DNA of 63,363 nucleotides from Chloroflexota bacterium (GTDB lineage Bacteria; Chloroflexota; Dormibacteria; Dormibacterales; Dormibacteraceae). Under the pieces are notes generated by a model. It saw nothing but the letters and a program-made list of their open reading frames with translations, was not told the origin of the DNA and did no database searches. This document shows positions 1-9,079 of the stretch, one piece after another. Position 1 is the stretch's first letter; each line of letters opens with the position of its first letter. A program made the position numbers and the translations under genes. The stretch covers positions 1 through 63,363 of the forward strand of contig VBEK01000152.1 in the NCBI GenBank assembly GCA_005889135.1, written 5' to 3'.

Positions 1-16
1 AACTAAACATCCCCAA

Positions 17-225
17 GGCCACCCAAGCCCTACTACGTGACCCCCTTCACAGCCCTCCTCCAGACACCTCCATGGCCACCCAAGCCCTCCCCCGTCACCC
101 CATTCACCGTCCCCTCTCAGGCGACTGCGTGGCCACCCAAGCCCTCCCCTGTCACCCCCTTCACCGCCCCGCCGAACACCTCCCTTGCCACCCAAGCCCA
201 CCCCTGTCACCCCCTTCACAGTCCC
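17..225. repeat. Imperfect tandem direct repeat, four copies, about 57-bp period
   Basis: Four copies begin at 17, 74, 131 and 186. Each has a conserved block of about 40 bp that starts GGCCACCCAAGCCC and ends near TTCACMGYCCC, followed by 15-18 bp that differ between copies. The period is 57, 57 and 55 bp. The first three copies keep one reading frame, but the fourth breaks it, so the array is probably not coding. It fills the intergenic space ahead of the first operon and may continue off the left edge. Function is unknown; the pyrimidine-rich strand bias (C-rich on +) is striking. Confidence 0.75.
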
Positions 226-253
226 GTCAAATCACGTGCACTACGCCGGGATC

Positions 254-259
254 TAGAGT
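254..259 (+). promoter_or_regulatory. Putative -10 box (TAGAGT) of the propionyl-CoA operon
   Basis: TAGAGT lies 7 nt before the GTG at 267. The spacing matches the other TAnnnT boxes in this window that sit just ahead of operon starts, which would give a leaderless or nearly leaderless mRNA. No convincing -35 element is visible. Confidence 0.4.
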
Positions 260-266
260 TCGAGGC

Positions 267-1118
267 GTGAAGCTCGCCGTCGTCGGCGCCGGGAGCATGG
301 GCGCACAGATCGCCCAGCAGGCCGCCCTGCACGGCATGACCGTCATGCTCCACGACAAAGCCCAGGCCCAGCTGCGCAAGGCGGCGGAGTCCAACCGCGG
401 CCACCTCGCGCGAAGGGTCGAAAAGGGAAAGCTGTCCCAAACCGACGCCGAAGCGGCCCTGCGCCGCGTGGTGATGATCACCGACCTGGCCGGCGCCGTC
501 CAGCACGCCGACTTCGTCATCGAGGCAGTCTTCGAAGACCTCGAGCTCAAGTGCTCGATCTTTCGCGAGCTCGACCGCGTCGCGCCGCCCGACGCGGTGC
601 TGGCCAGCAACTCCTCGACCATCGGCATCAGCAAGCTGGCCGGCGAGACCAAGCATCCCGAGCGGTGCATCAACATGCACTTCTTCTATCCGGTGCTGGT
701 GATGGACCTGGTCGAGATCGTGCGCGGGCCGCAGACCTCCGACGAGGCGGTGGAGCGCGCCACCGCAATGGCGCGCGACATGGGCCGCACGCCCGTCGTC
801 CTCAACAAGGAGATCGACGGCTTCATCGTCAACCGCATCCTCCACGCGGCGACGCAGGAGGCCTACCGGCTGCTGGACGCCGAGGTCGCGTCGTTCGAAG
901 ACATCGACACCGCGATCGAGAAAGGCCTCAACTGGCCCATGGGCCCGTTCCGGCTCGGCGACTTCAGCGGCCTGGACGTCACCTACAACGCGCGCCTGCA
1001 CATGTACCGCACCACGGGCGACGAGCGCTACAGGCCCTCACCGCAGCTGGAGGCCAAGGTCAAAGCAGGCAAGCTCGGGCGCAAGACCGGCGAGGGCTGG
1101 TACCACTACAGGGATTGA
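267..1118 (+). CDS. hbd: 3-hydroxyacyl-CoA (3-hydroxybutyryl-CoA) dehydrogenase
   Basis: NAD-dependent oxidation of a (S)-3-hydroxyacyl-CoA to the 3-ketoacyl-CoA; soluble enzyme of beta-oxidation or butyrate metabolism. The 283-residue product opens with the Rossmann motif VVGAGSMGAQIA and carries the family catalytic residues: Ser in ASNSST, His in MHFFYP, Glu in LVEIV and Asn in GFIVNR. The usual Asn after HFF is Tyr here. The C-terminal dehydrogenase domain ends KLGRKTGEGWY, and the length matches single-domain Hbd proteins. GTG 267 is chosen because the Rossmann strand starts at residue 2; the longer reading frame upstream only translates the repeat array. It overlaps the next gene by four bases (TTGA). 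Confidence 0.88.
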   Translation: MKLAVVGAGSMGAQIAQQAALHGMTVMLHDKAQAQLRKAAESNRGHLARRVEKGKLSQTDAEAALRRVVMITDLAGAVQHADFVIEAVFEDLELKCSIFRELDRVAPPDAVLASNSSTIGISKLAGETKHPERCINMHFFYPVLVMDLVEIVRGPQTSDEAVERATAMARDMGRTPVVLNKEIDGFIVNRILHAATQEAYRLLDAEVASFEDIDTAIEKGLNWPMGPFRLGDFSGLDVTYNARLHMYRTTGDERYRPSPQLEAKVKAGKLGRKTGEGWYHYRD

Positions 1119-1501
1119 AGATCCATCACGTCGGGGTTGCGGTATCCGACCTCGATGAAGCGATCGCGCTCTACCAGAAGGTTTTCGGCGCCGAGCTCGT
1201 GCACCGCGCATCGACCGACGAGCTCACAGCCGCCTTCCTGCAAGCCGGTGACGCCGAGGTTGAGCTTCTTCAGCCTCTGCGGGACGACTCGCCGGTAGGC
1301 AAGTTCCTCGCCAACCGCGGCCCCGGCCTTCACCACATCGCCGTTGCGGTGTCCGACATCGACGAGGCGATCGCCGAGGCGCGCGCGGACGGCCTGGAGA
1401 TGATCGACCAGGAGCCGCGCATCGGCCTGCACGGCACACGCATCGCGTTCGTGCACCCGAAAAGCGTCGGTGGCGTGCTGACGGAGTTCGTCGAAGCGTG
1501 A
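1115..1501 (+). CDS. mce: Methylmalonyl-CoA epimerase
   Basis: Interconverts (S)- and (R)-methylmalonyl-CoA between propionyl-CoA carboxylase and the mutase. The 128-residue protein has two VOC (beta-alpha-beta-beta-beta) modules: [13 protein letters not shown] near residue 4 and [15 protein letters not shown] near residue 72. The metal-ligand positions of the family are present: His in IHH, His in GLHH and the C-terminal Glu in LTEFVE. The start is TTG 1115, overlapping the upstream stop by four bases; the VOC fold begins immediately after it. It overlaps the mutase start by GTGA. Its place between dehydrogenase and mutase genes supports the assignment over a generic glyoxalase. Confidence 0.9.
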   Translation: MKIHHVGVAVSDLDEAIALYQKVFGAELVHRASTDELTAAFLQAGDAEVELLQPLRDDSPVGKFLANRGPGLHHIAVAVSDIDEAIAEARADGLEMIDQEPRIGLHGTRIAFVHPKSVGGVLTEFVEA

Positions 1502-3078
1502 GCGACCACGACCACGACGTCCTCAATGACAGCGGCCTGCCGCTGGAGCCCGTCTACTCGGTCGAGGACCGCCGCGCCGAAGAACCCCTGCCCGGCGCCT
1601 TTCCCTACACGCGCGGAATCCACAAGGACATGTACCGCGGCCGGCTCTGGACGATGCGCCAGTACGCAGGCTTCGGTACCGCGGCCGAGTCGAACAAGCG
1701 CTATCGATTCCTCCTCAAGCAGGGCCAGACCGGCCTGTCCGTGGCGTTCGACCTGCCGACGCAGATCGGCTACGACTCCGACGACCCGATGGCCAACGGC
1801 GAGGTGGGCAAGGTCGGCGTCGCCATCGACTCGCTCGAGGACATGGAGATCCTGCTCGCGGGCATCCCCCTGGACAAGGTCTCGACGTCGATGACGATCA
1901 ACGCCACCGCGTCGATGCTGCTCCTGCTCTACCAGCTCGTGGCCGAGAAGCAGGGCTGCCCGCCCGAGAAGATCACGGGCACGGTCCAGAACGACATCCT
2001 CAAGGAGTACGCCGCGCGCGGGACCTACATCTTTCCGCCCAAGCCGTCAATGCGGCTCATCACCGACCTGTTCGCGTACTGCAGGCAAAGCCTGCCGAAC
2101 TGGAACACCATCTCCGTCTCGGGCTACCACATGCGCGAGGCCGGGTCGACCGCGGCCGAGGAGATCGCTCTCACCCTCAGCCACGCGATCGCCTACGTGG
2201 AGGCGGCGCGGGCCGCCGGGCTGGCGGTCGACGAATTCGCACCGCGCGTCTCTTTTTTCTTCGCGTGCCATATGGACTTCTTCGAGGAGGTGGCGAAGTT
2301 TCGCGCCGCGCGCCGGATGTGGGCGCGGATCATGCGCGACCGGTTCCACGCCAGCGATGCCCGCTCCCAGGCGATGCGCTTCCACACCCAGACCGGCGGG
2401 GTCACCCTCACCGCGCAGCAACCGCTCAACAACGTGGTGCGCACAACGCTCGAGGCGATGAGCGCCGTCCTGGGGGGCACGCAGTCGCTGCACACCAACG
2501 CCTACGACGAGGCCCTGGGCCTGCCGTCGGAGAGCGCCGCGGAGATCGCACTCCGCACCCAGCAGGTGATCGGCTACGAGACGGCGGTCCCGTACGTCGC
2601 CGACCCGCTGGGAGGCTCCTACTACGTCGAGAATCTGACCGACCGCGTCGAGGAGGAGGCGCAGGCGATCATGGCCGAGATCGACGAGCTCGGCGGCGCG
2701 GTCGCCTGCATCGAAACCGGATGGACGCAGCGGCGCATCGCCGACAGCGCTTATCGAATGCAGCGGCGGATCGAGTCGGGGGAGCGCGTGATCGTCGGTG
2801 TCAACAAGTACTCCGAGACCGACGCTCGGCCGGTCGAGATCACGAAGATCGGGCCGCGCCACCAGGTCGCCCAGTCGCAGGCGCTGAAGAAGCTGCGCGC
2901 GCGGCGCTCGCACGCGGACGTGGAGCGACGCCTTGCCGACCTCGAGCGGTCGGCGCGAGGGTCCGACAACCTAATGCCGCCGCTCAAAGCGGCGCTCGCC
3001 GACTACGCCACGATCGGCGAGTGCTGCCGCGTGCTGCGCGGCGTGTTCGGCGAATACCAACCAGGGGAGGCTGCGTGA
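1498..3078 (+). CDS. mut: Methylmalonyl-CoA mutase, large (substrate-binding) subunit
   Basis: Adenosylcobalamin-dependent rearrangement of (R)-methylmalonyl-CoA to succinyl-CoA. The 526 residues cover only the TIM-barrel subunit, and the C-terminal B12 domain is absent, as in split archaeal-type mutases. Active-site positions that define methylmalonyl specificity are kept: Tyr56 (WTMRQYAGF, equivalent to Tyr89 of the Propionibacterium enzyme) and Arg174 ([11 protein letters not shown], equivalent to Arg207). The usual YPT before MYRGRLW is His-Lys-Asp (42-44). The GVNKY motif near the C-terminus is intact. No B12-binding subunit lies next to it; the only one in the window is at 22997-23407. 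GTG start overlaps the epimerase stop. Confidence 0.9.
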   Translation: MSDHDHDVLNDSGLPLEPVYSVEDRRAEEPLPGAFPYTRGIHKDMYRGRLWTMRQYAGFGTAAESNKRYRFLLKQGQTGLSVAFDLPTQIGYDSDDPMANGEVGKVGVAIDSLEDMEILLAGIPLDKVSTSMTINATASMLLLLYQLVAEKQGCPPEKITGTVQNDILKEYAARGTYIFPPKPSMRLITDLFAYCRQSLPNWNTISVSGYHMREAGSTAAEEIALTLSHAIAYVEAARAAGLAVDEFAPRVSFFFACHMDFFEEVAKFRAARRMWARIMRDRFHASDARSQAMRFHTQTGGVTLTAQQPLNNVVRTTLEAMSAVLGGTQSLHTNAYDEALGLPSESAAEIALRTQQVIGYETAVPYVADPLGGSYYVENLTDRVEEEAQAIMAEIDELGGAVACIETGWTQRRIADSAYRMQRRIESGERVIVGVNKYSETDARPVEITKIGPRHQVAQSQALKKLRARRSHADVERRLADLERSARGSDNLMPPLKAALADYATIGECCRVLRGVFGEYQPGEAA

Positions 3079-3485
3079 TGAATCAGACAGTCGTGCCGAT
3101 GCTTGCGTATGAGGACGGAACGGGGGCGATGGACTGGCTTGCGCGCGCTTTTGGCTTTCGCGAGATCGAACGTCATGAGTCGGGCGGCCGCCTGAACCAT
3201 GGCGAGATGCAGGCGGGCGACGGCATGATCATGCTCGCCACGCCTTCGCCGCACTACCAGTCGCCCAAGCATCACCGCGAGGAGTGCGAGCCCGCGCGCA
3301 AGTGGCAGGAGGTGCCCTACATCGTCGACGGCGTGCTGGTCTACGTCGACGACGTCAAGGCGCACTACGAGCGGGCGCGCTCGGCCGGGGCGACGATCCT
3401 GTCCGAGCTCGAAGAGGGGGAGGAGGGCAAGCGCTACCGCGCCGAAGACTTCGAGGGCCACCGCTGGATGTTCATCCAGAAGTGA
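3078..3485 (+). CDS. VOC-superfamily (glyoxalase/PhnB-like) protein
   Basis: A 135-residue single VOC-fold protein. It begins [23 protein letters not shown], typical of PhnB/bleomycin-resistance-like members, and ends [19 protein letters not shown] 3078 follows a good ribosome-binding site, GGGGAGG at 3064-3070, and overlaps the mutase stop. It sits inside the mutase-carboxylase operon, so a role in acyl-CoA metabolism (an epimerase-like or detoxifying activity) is possible, but nothing in the sequence fixes a substrate. It is clearly different from the epimerase at 1115. Confidence 0.75.
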   Translation: MNQTVVPMLAYEDGTGAMDWLARAFGFREIERHESGGRLNHGEMQAGDGMIMLATPSPHYQSPKHHREECEPARKWQEVPYIVDGVLVYVDDVKAHYERARSAGATILSELEEGEEGKRYRAEDFEGHRWMFIQK

Positions 3486-5014
3486 CCCCGCCCCGCCAGC
3501 CGCACAGGGTCGACCCGCTCAACGAGCTGCGCCAGCGCAAGTACGAGGCCGGCCACGGCGATGCGGAGGCGTTCAAGCGCCAGCACGCCAAGGGCAAGCT
3601 CACCGCTCGGGAGCGGATCTCGCGCCTGGTCGACCGCAACTCGTTCGAGGAGATCGACCTCTTCGCCCGCCACGGCGACGGGGTGGCCGGCGACGGCGTG
3701 GTCACGGGGCTGGCGAAGATCGGCGGCCGCGACGTGATGCTGTTCAGCCACGACGCGAGCGTTTTCGGCGGCTCGCTGGGCGAGGTCTTCGCCGAGAAGG
3801 TGATCAAAGTCATGGACCTCGCCTACACCAACCGCATCCCGATCATCGGCATCAACGACTCGGGCGGGGCGCGCATCCAGGAGGGCGTGGTCTCGCTTGC
3901 CGGCTACGCTGAGATCTTCTGGCGCAACGTCGAGGCCAGCGGGGTGATCCCGCAGATCAGCCTCATCCTCGGACCCTGCACCGGCGGGGCCGTGTACTCG
4001 CCGGCCATCACCGACTTCACGTTCATGGTCCACGGCGTCGGCTACATGTTCATCACCGGGCCCGAGGTCATTCGCGTGACCACGGGCGAGGACGTGACCT
4101 TCGACTCGCTCGGCGGCGCCGAGGTGCACAACGTGAAGTCGGGCGTGGCGCACTTCCTGGCGGAGAGCGAAGCGGAGTGCTTCGCCCAGGTCCGCAGGCT
4201 GTTCGCGTACATCCCGCAGAGCTGCGACGACCAGCCCCAGAGCGTGCAGGCGGCCGACGACCCCGAGCGCGAGGCTCCGGCGCTGGCGACGGTCATACCC
4301 GACAACCCCAAAGAGCCGTACGACATCAAGGACGTGATCGCCGCCGTCGTCGACCGCGGCGACTTCTTCGAGGTGCAGCCGTTCTACGCCATGAACATGG
4401 TGGTCGGGTTCGCGCACCTCGACGGCAAGCCGGTCGGCATCGTGGCCAACCAGCCCAAGGTGATGGCGGGCGCGCTCGACATCAACGCGTCGGACAAGGG
4501 CGCGAGGTTCGTGCGCTTCTGCGACGCGTTCAACATCCCTCTGGTCACGTTCGTCGACGTGCCGGGCTTCCTCCCAGGCACCTCGCAGGAGTACGGAGGC
4601 ATCATTCGCCACGGCGCCAAGCTGCTCTACGCGTTCAGCGAGGCCACTGTGCCCAAGCTGACGGTCATCACCCGCAAGGCGTACGGCGGCGCGTACTGCG
4701 TCATGTGCTCGAAGCACATCAGGGCGGACTACAACGTGGCGTGGCCCACGGCTGAGATCGCCGTCATGGGCCCGGAGGGGGCGGTGAACATCCTCTTCCG
4801 CAAGGAGCTGGCCGCCGGTTCCGCGCAGCGCGGCGAGCTTGTGGCCGAATACACAGAGAAGTTCGCCAACCCCTACATCGCGGCGGAGCGGGGCTACATC
4901 GACGACGTGATCGAGCCTGGTCGCACCCGGCCCGCGCTCGTGCGCGCGCTGCGGATCGCGATGCGCAAAGACCGCAAGCGCAGCCCGCGCTGGCACGGCA
5001 ACATCCCGCTCTGA
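3482..5014 (+). CDS. pccB: Acyl-CoA (propionyl-CoA) carboxylase, carboxyltransferase beta subunit
   Basis: Transfers the carboxyl group from carboxybiotin to propionyl-CoA (or acetyl-CoA) giving methylmalonyl-CoA. The 510-residue protein has both crotonase-fold halves: the N-terminal half with [10 protein letters not shown] and [12 protein letters not shown], the C-terminal half with [19 protein letters not shown] and [10 protein letters not shown]. It ends HGNIPL, the usual PccB terminus. GTG 3482 overlaps the VOC stop (GTGA). Its neighbours (epimerase, mutase, SucCD) make propionyl-CoA the likely substrate. The biotin carboxylase/biotin carrier subunit is not in the window. Confidence 0.9.
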   Translation: MTPPRQPHRVDPLNELRQRKYEAGHGDAEAFKRQHAKGKLTARERISRLVDRNSFEEIDLFARHGDGVAGDGVVTGLAKIGGRDVMLFSHDASVFGGSLGEVFAEKVIKVMDLAYTNRIPIIGINDSGGARIQEGVVSLAGYAEIFWRNVEASGVIPQISLILGPCTGGAVYSPAITDFTFMVHGVGYMFITGPEVIRVTTGEDVTFDSLGGAEVHNVKSGVAHFLAESEAECFAQVRRLFAYIPQSCDDQPQSVQAADDPEREAPALATVIPDNPKEPYDIKDVIAAVVDRGDFFEVQPFYAMNMVVGFAHLDGKPVGIVANQPKVMAGALDINASDKGARFVRFCDAFNIPLVTFVDVPGFLPGTSQEYGGIIRHGAKLLYAFSEATVPKLTVITRKAYGGAYCVMCSKHIRADYNVAWPTAEIAVMGPEGAVNILFRKELAAGSAQRGELVAEYTEKFANPYIAAERGYIDDVIEPGRTRPALVRALRIAMRKDRKRSPRWHGNIPL

Positions 5015-5029
5015 GCCACACTAGGACTC

Positions 5030-5317
5030 GTGCCGCACCAGGACGCGCAGGGGCGCTGGATCTCCGACGACGGCCTGCAGTACTGGGACGGAACCGCCTG
5101 GAGGCCCATCGGCGCGACGGTCGCTCCGCAGCGGCGCAACGCCGCCCTGCCCGCGGTGCTCATCGGCTGCGGCTTCGCGCTGGTCGTCGTCATCGTGCTC
5201 GTGGTCGGCGGCATCGTCATGGTCAGCAGCTCTTCGTTCCAGCGTGGCTTCTGCGAGAGCTGGAACAACAACCCGAGGCAGGCGCAGACTCCCTGCCCCT
5301 TCCAAATGGCCCCGTGA
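5030..5317 (+). CDS. Small single-pass membrane protein with WDGTAW motif
   Basis: A 95-residue protein. Residues 1-30 contain LQYWDGTAWRP, which resembles the short DUF2510 motif of actinobacterial membrane proteins. One strongly hydrophobic segment (about 40-66) follows, then a short tail with two cysteines that probably lies outside the cytoplasm. GTG 5030 is 15 nt after the pccB stop. It ends 7 nt before the sucC start, so it is probably cotranscribed. Function unknown. Confidence 0.6.
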   Translation: MPHQDAQGRWISDDGLQYWDGTAWRPIGATVAPQRRNAALPAVLIGCGFALVVVIVLVVGGIVMVSSSSFQRGFCESWNNNPRQAQTPCPFQMAP

Positions 5318-5324
5318 TCGGCAG

Positions 5325-6467
5325 TTGAAGCTCCTCGAGTACCAGGCCAAGGAGGTCCTCGCGTCTCTTGGCATCACCATCCCGCCGGGCGTTGTCGCGC
5401 GCAACCCCGACGAGGCCGCGACGGCGTTCGCGAAGCTGGGCCCCATCGCGGTCAAGGCCCAGGTCCCGGTCGGGGGACGGGGCAAGGCCGGCGGCATCAA
5501 GCTCGCGCGCTCGGAGGACGAGGCGCGGCGCGCCGCTGAGCAGATCATCGGCATGGACATCAAGGGCTTCAAGGTGCCGCTCGTGTACTGCGAGGCGGCG
5601 CTCGACATCGCGCGCGAGATCTACGTCGGCTTCACGGTCGACCGCGACGCCAGGGCCAACGTCCTGCTGCTCTCGGCCAAGGGCGGCATGGACATCGAGC
5701 AGGTGGCGGAGGAATCGCCGGAGGCGATCGCACGTCTGCACCCGAACCCGTGGCGCGGGCCTCTCGACTTCGAGCTGGCGCAGGTCGCCTACGAGGCCGG
5801 GCTCGGCGAGCTGGCGCGGCCCCTGGCGGCGCTGGTCAAGAAGCTGTACCGCGCCATCCCCGACTACGACGCACTGACCGCGGAGATCAATCCCCTGGTG
5901 GTGACCAGGGCCGGCGACGTCATCGCCGGCGACGCGAAGCTGGAGGTCGACGACAACGCCGCGTGGCGCCACCGCGACCTCGAGGAGAGGTACGGCTCGC
6001 TGCTCGAGGGTGACCCCTACGAGGTCGAGGCCAAAAAGCGCGGCCTGACCTATGTGTCGCTCGACGGCGACATCGGGATCATCGGCAACGGCGCTGGCCT
6101 GTGCATGGGCACTCTCGACCTGGTCCAGCGCGCGGGCGGGAAGCCCGCGAACTTCTGCGACATCGGCGGCGGCGCCAAGGCCGAGGTGGTCGAGAACGCG
6201 CTGGCGGTCATCCTCATGAACCCCAAGGTGAAGGGCGTGCTGATCAACGTCTTCGGCGGCATCACGAGGGGCGACGAGGTGGCGAAGGGCGTGGTCACCG
6301 CCCGCGACAACCTGAAGATGAGGCTGCCCCTGGTGGTGCGCATGAGCGGGACACGCGAGGAGGAGGGCCGCAAGATCCTGAAGGAGAACGGGATCGAGCC
6401 GGGCGTCAGCGGGTGGGAGGCGGCGCAGAAGATCGTCGAGCTGACCCGGGCGGGAGTTGGCCGGTGA
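5325..6467 (+). CDS. sucC: Succinyl-CoA ligase (ADP-forming), beta subunit
   Basis: Couples succinyl-CoA and succinate interconversion to ATP/GTP. The 380-residue protein starts [13 protein letters not shown], the canonical ATP-grasp N-terminus, with the nucleotide-binding segment [15 protein letters not shown]. The C-terminal CoA-ligase domain contains [12 protein letters not shown] and [17 protein letters not shown] 5325 is chosen because residues 2 onward match the family N-terminus; longer reading frames run through the preceding small gene. It overlaps sucD by four bases (GTGA). It receives the product of the methylmalonyl-CoA mutase encoded upstream. Confidence 0.93.
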   Translation: MKLLEYQAKEVLASLGITIPPGVVARNPDEAATAFAKLGPIAVKAQVPVGGRGKAGGIKLARSEDEARRAAEQIIGMDIKGFKVPLVYCEAALDIAREIYVGFTVDRDARANVLLLSAKGGMDIEQVAEESPEAIARLHPNPWRGPLDFELAQVAYEAGLGELARPLAALVKKLYRAIPDYDALTAEINPLVVTRAGDVIAGDAKLEVDDNAAWRHRDLEERYGSLLEGDPYEVEAKKRGLTYVSLDGDIGIIGNGAGLCMGTLDLVQRAGGKPANFCDIGGGAKAEVVENALAVILMNPKVKGVLINVFGGITRGDEVAKGVVTARDNLKMRLPLVVRMSGTREEEGRKILKENGIEPGVSGWEAAQKIVELTRAGVGR

Positions 6468-7324
6468 GCATCCTCCTCGACGCATCCACGCGCGTGATCG
6501 TCCAGGGGATCACCGGCCGCGAGGGCGGCTTCCACACCGAGCAGATGCAGGAGCTGGGGACGAAGGTGGTCGCCGGCACCAGCCCTGGCAGGGGCGGAAC
6601 CGCGCACCTCGGCGTGCCGGTGTTCAACACCGTCGCCGACGCGGTCAAGGCCACGGGCGCGAACGCCTCCGGCATCTTCGTGCCGGCGCCTTTCGCCGCC
6701 GACGCGATCATGGAGGCGGCGGCCGCGGGCATCACGCTGATCGTCTGCATCACCGAGGGCATCCCGATCCAGGACATGATCCGGGTCAAGGACTTCTTGC
6801 GCGGCTACCCCGGCGCGCGGTTGATCGGCGCCAACTGCCCTGGCCTGATCACGCCGGGCCAGGCGAAGATCGGCATCATCCCCCAGCGGATCACCAGGCC
6901 AGGCCAGGTCGGCCTCGTCTCCCGCAGCGGCACGCTGACCTACGAGGTCGCCTCCGCGCTTTCCGCCGCCGGCATGGGACAGTCGACGATCGTCGGCATC
7001 GGCGGCGACCCGGTGCTCGGACTGACCTTCCGCGACGTGGTCGAGCTGTTCGAGAAAGACCCGGAGACGACGCATCTCGTGCTCATCGGCGAGATCGGCG
7101 GCAGCGACGAGGAGCACGCCGCCGAGCTGCTGGCGCGCGGCTCGCGTTTGAAGGCGGTGGCGTTCATCTCGGGGCGGACCGCGCCCGAAGGCAAGCGGAT
7201 GGGCCATGCTGGCGCCATCATTTCCGGCAACCGTGGGACCGCCAGGAGCAAGGAAGAAGCATTCCAGAAGGCCGGCGTGGCGGTGGCGGAGACGACCGAT
7301 GACATCGTCGGGATGCTGAGATGA
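6464..7324 (+). CDS. sucD: Succinyl-CoA ligase, alpha subunit
   Basis: The 286-residue partner of SucC that carries the phosphohistidine. It contains the CoA-binding Rossmann half ([14 protein letters not shown]) and the active-site region [13 protein letters not shown], whose His is phosphorylated during catalysis. [11 protein letters not shown] is also present. GTG start overlaps sucC by GTGA, and the stop overlaps the next gene by ATGA, so translation is probably coupled through the whole run. Length is typical. Confidence 0.94.
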   Translation: MSILLDASTRVIVQGITGREGGFHTEQMQELGTKVVAGTSPGRGGTAHLGVPVFNTVADAVKATGANASGIFVPAPFAADAIMEAAAAGITLIVCITEGIPIQDMIRVKDFLRGYPGARLIGANCPGLITPGQAKIGIIPQRITRPGQVGLVSRSGTLTYEVASALSAAGMGQSTIVGIGGDPVLGLTFRDVVELFEKDPETTHLVLIGEIGGSDEEHAAELLARGSRLKAVAFISGRTAPEGKRMGHAGAIISGNRGTARSKEEAFQKAGVAVAETTDDIVGMLR

Positions 7325-7758
7325 GCTTTGCGCCGGTGCCCATCGCGGTCAGCAAGGCGATGCCGGGCGAGCGGTGGCGGGACCTGGGCCTCTTTGCCGT
7401 GCTGGCCGGCTGGCTGCTCTACACGCGCATCTACTGGGCGCTCCAGGCCGCGCACCTGAGCGCGCCGCCGTGCCCGTTCTTCTACCTGACCGGTCACCCA
7501 TGCCCGTTCTGCGGCGGGACGCGGTCCTTCGCCTACATGTGGCAGGGCGACCTGGCTGACTCGGTGCGGCTCTACCCGCTCGGGCCGGCGCTGTTCCTGG
7601 GCACCGTCCTGGGCGCCGGCGGGTTGGTGGGCGGGGCGATCACCGGGCGGACCTTTACTCCGCGCCTGACCCCTCTGCAGTGGCGGCTGGTCTGGATCGG
7701 TGGGATCAGCGCCGTGCTCTTGAGCTGGGCGCTGAAGGTCTTCGTCCTCGGCAACTAG
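7321..7758 (+). CDS. DUF2752 membrane protein
   Basis: A 145-residue protein with hydrophobic segments near residues 23-42, 85-105 and 122-140. It has the DUF2752 signature [23 protein letters not shown] followed by a downstream PLGPALF. Such proteins are found next to diverse genes and have no established biochemical role. The cysteine-rich loop (CPF...CPFCGGTR) suggests metal or redox chemistry, but that is speculation. It is translationally coupled to sucD by ATGA. Confidence 0.75.
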   Translation: MSFAPVPIAVSKAMPGERWRDLGLFAVLAGWLLYTRIYWALQAAHLSAPPCPFFYLTGHPCPFCGGTRSFAYMWQGDLADSVRLYPLGPALFLGTVLGAGGLVGGAITGRTFTPRLTPLQWRLVWIGGISAVLLSWALKVFVLGN

Positions 7759-7759
7759 C

Positions 7760-8224
7760 GTTCGCCGGCTTGGTTCTGAGGACTGGCAGCTCTACCGCCG
7801 GGTTCGCCTGGACGCGCTTCGGGATGCGCCGTACGCCTTCGGCTCGACGCACGAGCGCGAGCTGCGCCTCGATGACGCGACGTGGCAGCGGCGGGTCACC
7901 GAACGCGCGCGGCTTGTCGCCGAGGTCGACGGTGTGGTCGCCGGCACCGTGAGCGGCGGCGACGGGGAGGTCAGCGGCGCGGCGGCGATGACGGCCATGT
8001 GGGTCGATCCCCGCTTCCGCCGCCAGGGCGTAGGCGACGTCCTGGCCGAACGCCTGCTGGAGTGGGCGAGGGTCGAAGGCTGTCAGCGGATGGTTGTCTG
8101 GGTCACCGAGGTGAATGCCGGCGCGCGGCGGCTTTACGAGCGCAACGGGTTCACCAGCACCGGCGCCAGCCAGGATGTGCGTCCGGGCGAGCTCGAGCAC
8201 GAGATGTCTAGGAGCCTTCGATGA
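7760..8224 (+). CDS. GNAT-family N-acetyltransferase (no canonical start codon)
   Basis: The frame encodes a full GNAT domain of about 154 residues. The N-terminal strand and helix read VRRLGSEDWQLYRRVRLDALRDAPYAFGS, listed here in pieces: VRRLGSEDW, then LYRRVRLDAL, then DAPYAFGST. Motif A is RRQGVGDVLAE and motif B is NAGARRLYERNGF. The first ATG/GTG/TTG in this frame is GTG 7934, which would delete the first third of the fold. The conserved N-terminus begins at GTT 7760, 1 nt after the upstream stop, and the frame is closed by TGA at 7733. Either a near-cognate start is used or a small indel has damaged the 5' end. The 3' end overlaps the convergent hydrolase gene by 17 bp. Confidence 0.65.
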   Translation, partial: VRRLGSEDWQLYRRVRLDALRDAPYAFGSTHERELRLDDATWQRRVTERARLVAEVDGVVAGTVSGGDGEVSGAAAMTAMWVDPRFRRQGVGDVLAERLLEWARVEGCQRMVVWVTEVNAGARRLYERNGFTSTGASQDVRPGELEHEMSRSLR

Positions 8225-9068
8225 GCCTCGTCATGACCGGGTACACGTAGTCGACCCTCTGCGCCGCGTTGCCGGGGTCGATCAGGTCGTGGGTCAGGTG
8301 GTCCGTGGCCGGGAACTCGAACGTCTCGATGGCGGCGCCGTGGCGGCGCCAGGAGTCGATCAGCCAGTATGTGAAGCGGTTGTCGAGGCGAGGTTCGGCC
8401 GCGTTGGTGACGACCGCGATCGACTTCGCGCGCGGCGCCTCTTTGGCCGCCGCCCGCGTCAACACGCGACCGCAGTCGAACAGCGCGGCGTAGGCGTGCG
8501 TCGCAAAGCGCGGGTAGCCGTACGGCGGTCCAAGCGAGTCCTTCCGCTTCCCGTCCCACCACACGTAGAAGTTGGGAAGGACCTTGGCGGCCTCGCTCAT
8601 CGCCGTCAGCACCGGGCCGGGGAAGGGGCGCATGCCGAGCATGGGCGCGATGAGCACGGCGCGGGCGATGTCGTCGCGCCGCTGCGCGAGCAGGCCGGTC
8701 AGGATTGCGCCGAGGGAGAGGCCCGCGACCGTGAGCCGCTCTCCCAATCCTGCTCCGGCGTCGGCGGCGCGGTTCGCCAGGGCGATCAGATGGTCCGCGC
8801 GGAGCTCGGAGATCGAGGTGTTCAGGCGGTCGGTGTAGCCGTGACGCGGGTAGCGCGGGATGACCACGTTCCAGCCGTGCTCGAAGAACTGGCGGCCGAG
8901 GGCGTCGAACTGCTGCGGGCAGTTGGTGAAGCCGTGCAGGAGGACGAGCGCGTTTTCCCTGCGCAACCCGTGCGTGTAGAGGCGCGTGTGGCACTGCGGG
9001 TTGACGTTGGGGCCGTCGAGCTCTTTTAGGCCCTGCGCGATCTGTATGGCCTCGGAGTACTCATGCAA
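8208..9068 (-). CDS. Alpha/beta hydrolase (esterase/lipase-like)
   Basis: A 286-residue serine hydrolase of the monoacylglycerol lipase/carboxylesterase type. It has the oxyanion strand VLLHGFTNCPQQF, the nucleophile elbow AGLSLGAI and a late acidic/histidine region, FPATDHLTHDLI, supplying the rest of the triad. No signal peptide is seen. TTG 9068 is preferred because an upstream ATG at 9125 would lie inside the divergent acyl-CoA dehydrogenase gene; only 11 bp then separate the two starts. Substrate unknown. Confidence 0.75.
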   Translation of the reverse strand: MHEYSEAIQIAQGLKELDGPNVNPQCHTRLYTHGLRRENALVLLHGFTNCPQQFDALGRQFFEHGWNVVIPRYPRHGYTDRLNTSISELRADHLIALANRAADAGAGLGERLTVAGLSLGAILTGLLAQRRDDIARAVLIAPMLGMRPFPGPVLTAMSEAAKVLPNFYVWWDGKRKDSLGPPYGYPRFATHAYAALFDCGRVLTRAAAKEAPRAKSIAVVTNAAEPRLDNRFTYWLIDSWRRHGAAIETFEFPATDHLTHDLIDPGNAAQRVDYVYPVMTRLIEGS

Positions 9069-9079
9069 GGATTGGTCAC

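Noticed and set aside
17-225. CRISPR array
   Set aside because: The intervening sequences are only 15-18 bp, the 40-bp blocks are imperfect, and no cas gene is near.
72-266. N-terminal extension of the hydroxyacyl-CoA dehydrogenase through the repeat
   Set aside because: The Rossmann motif starts right after GTG 267, and the upstream residues only mirror the tandem repeat, whose fourth copy shifts the period by 2 bp.
7680-7952. A 90-residue plus-strand frame across the DUF2752/GNAT junction
   Set aside because: It has no motif; the GNAT homology lies in a different frame over the same bases.
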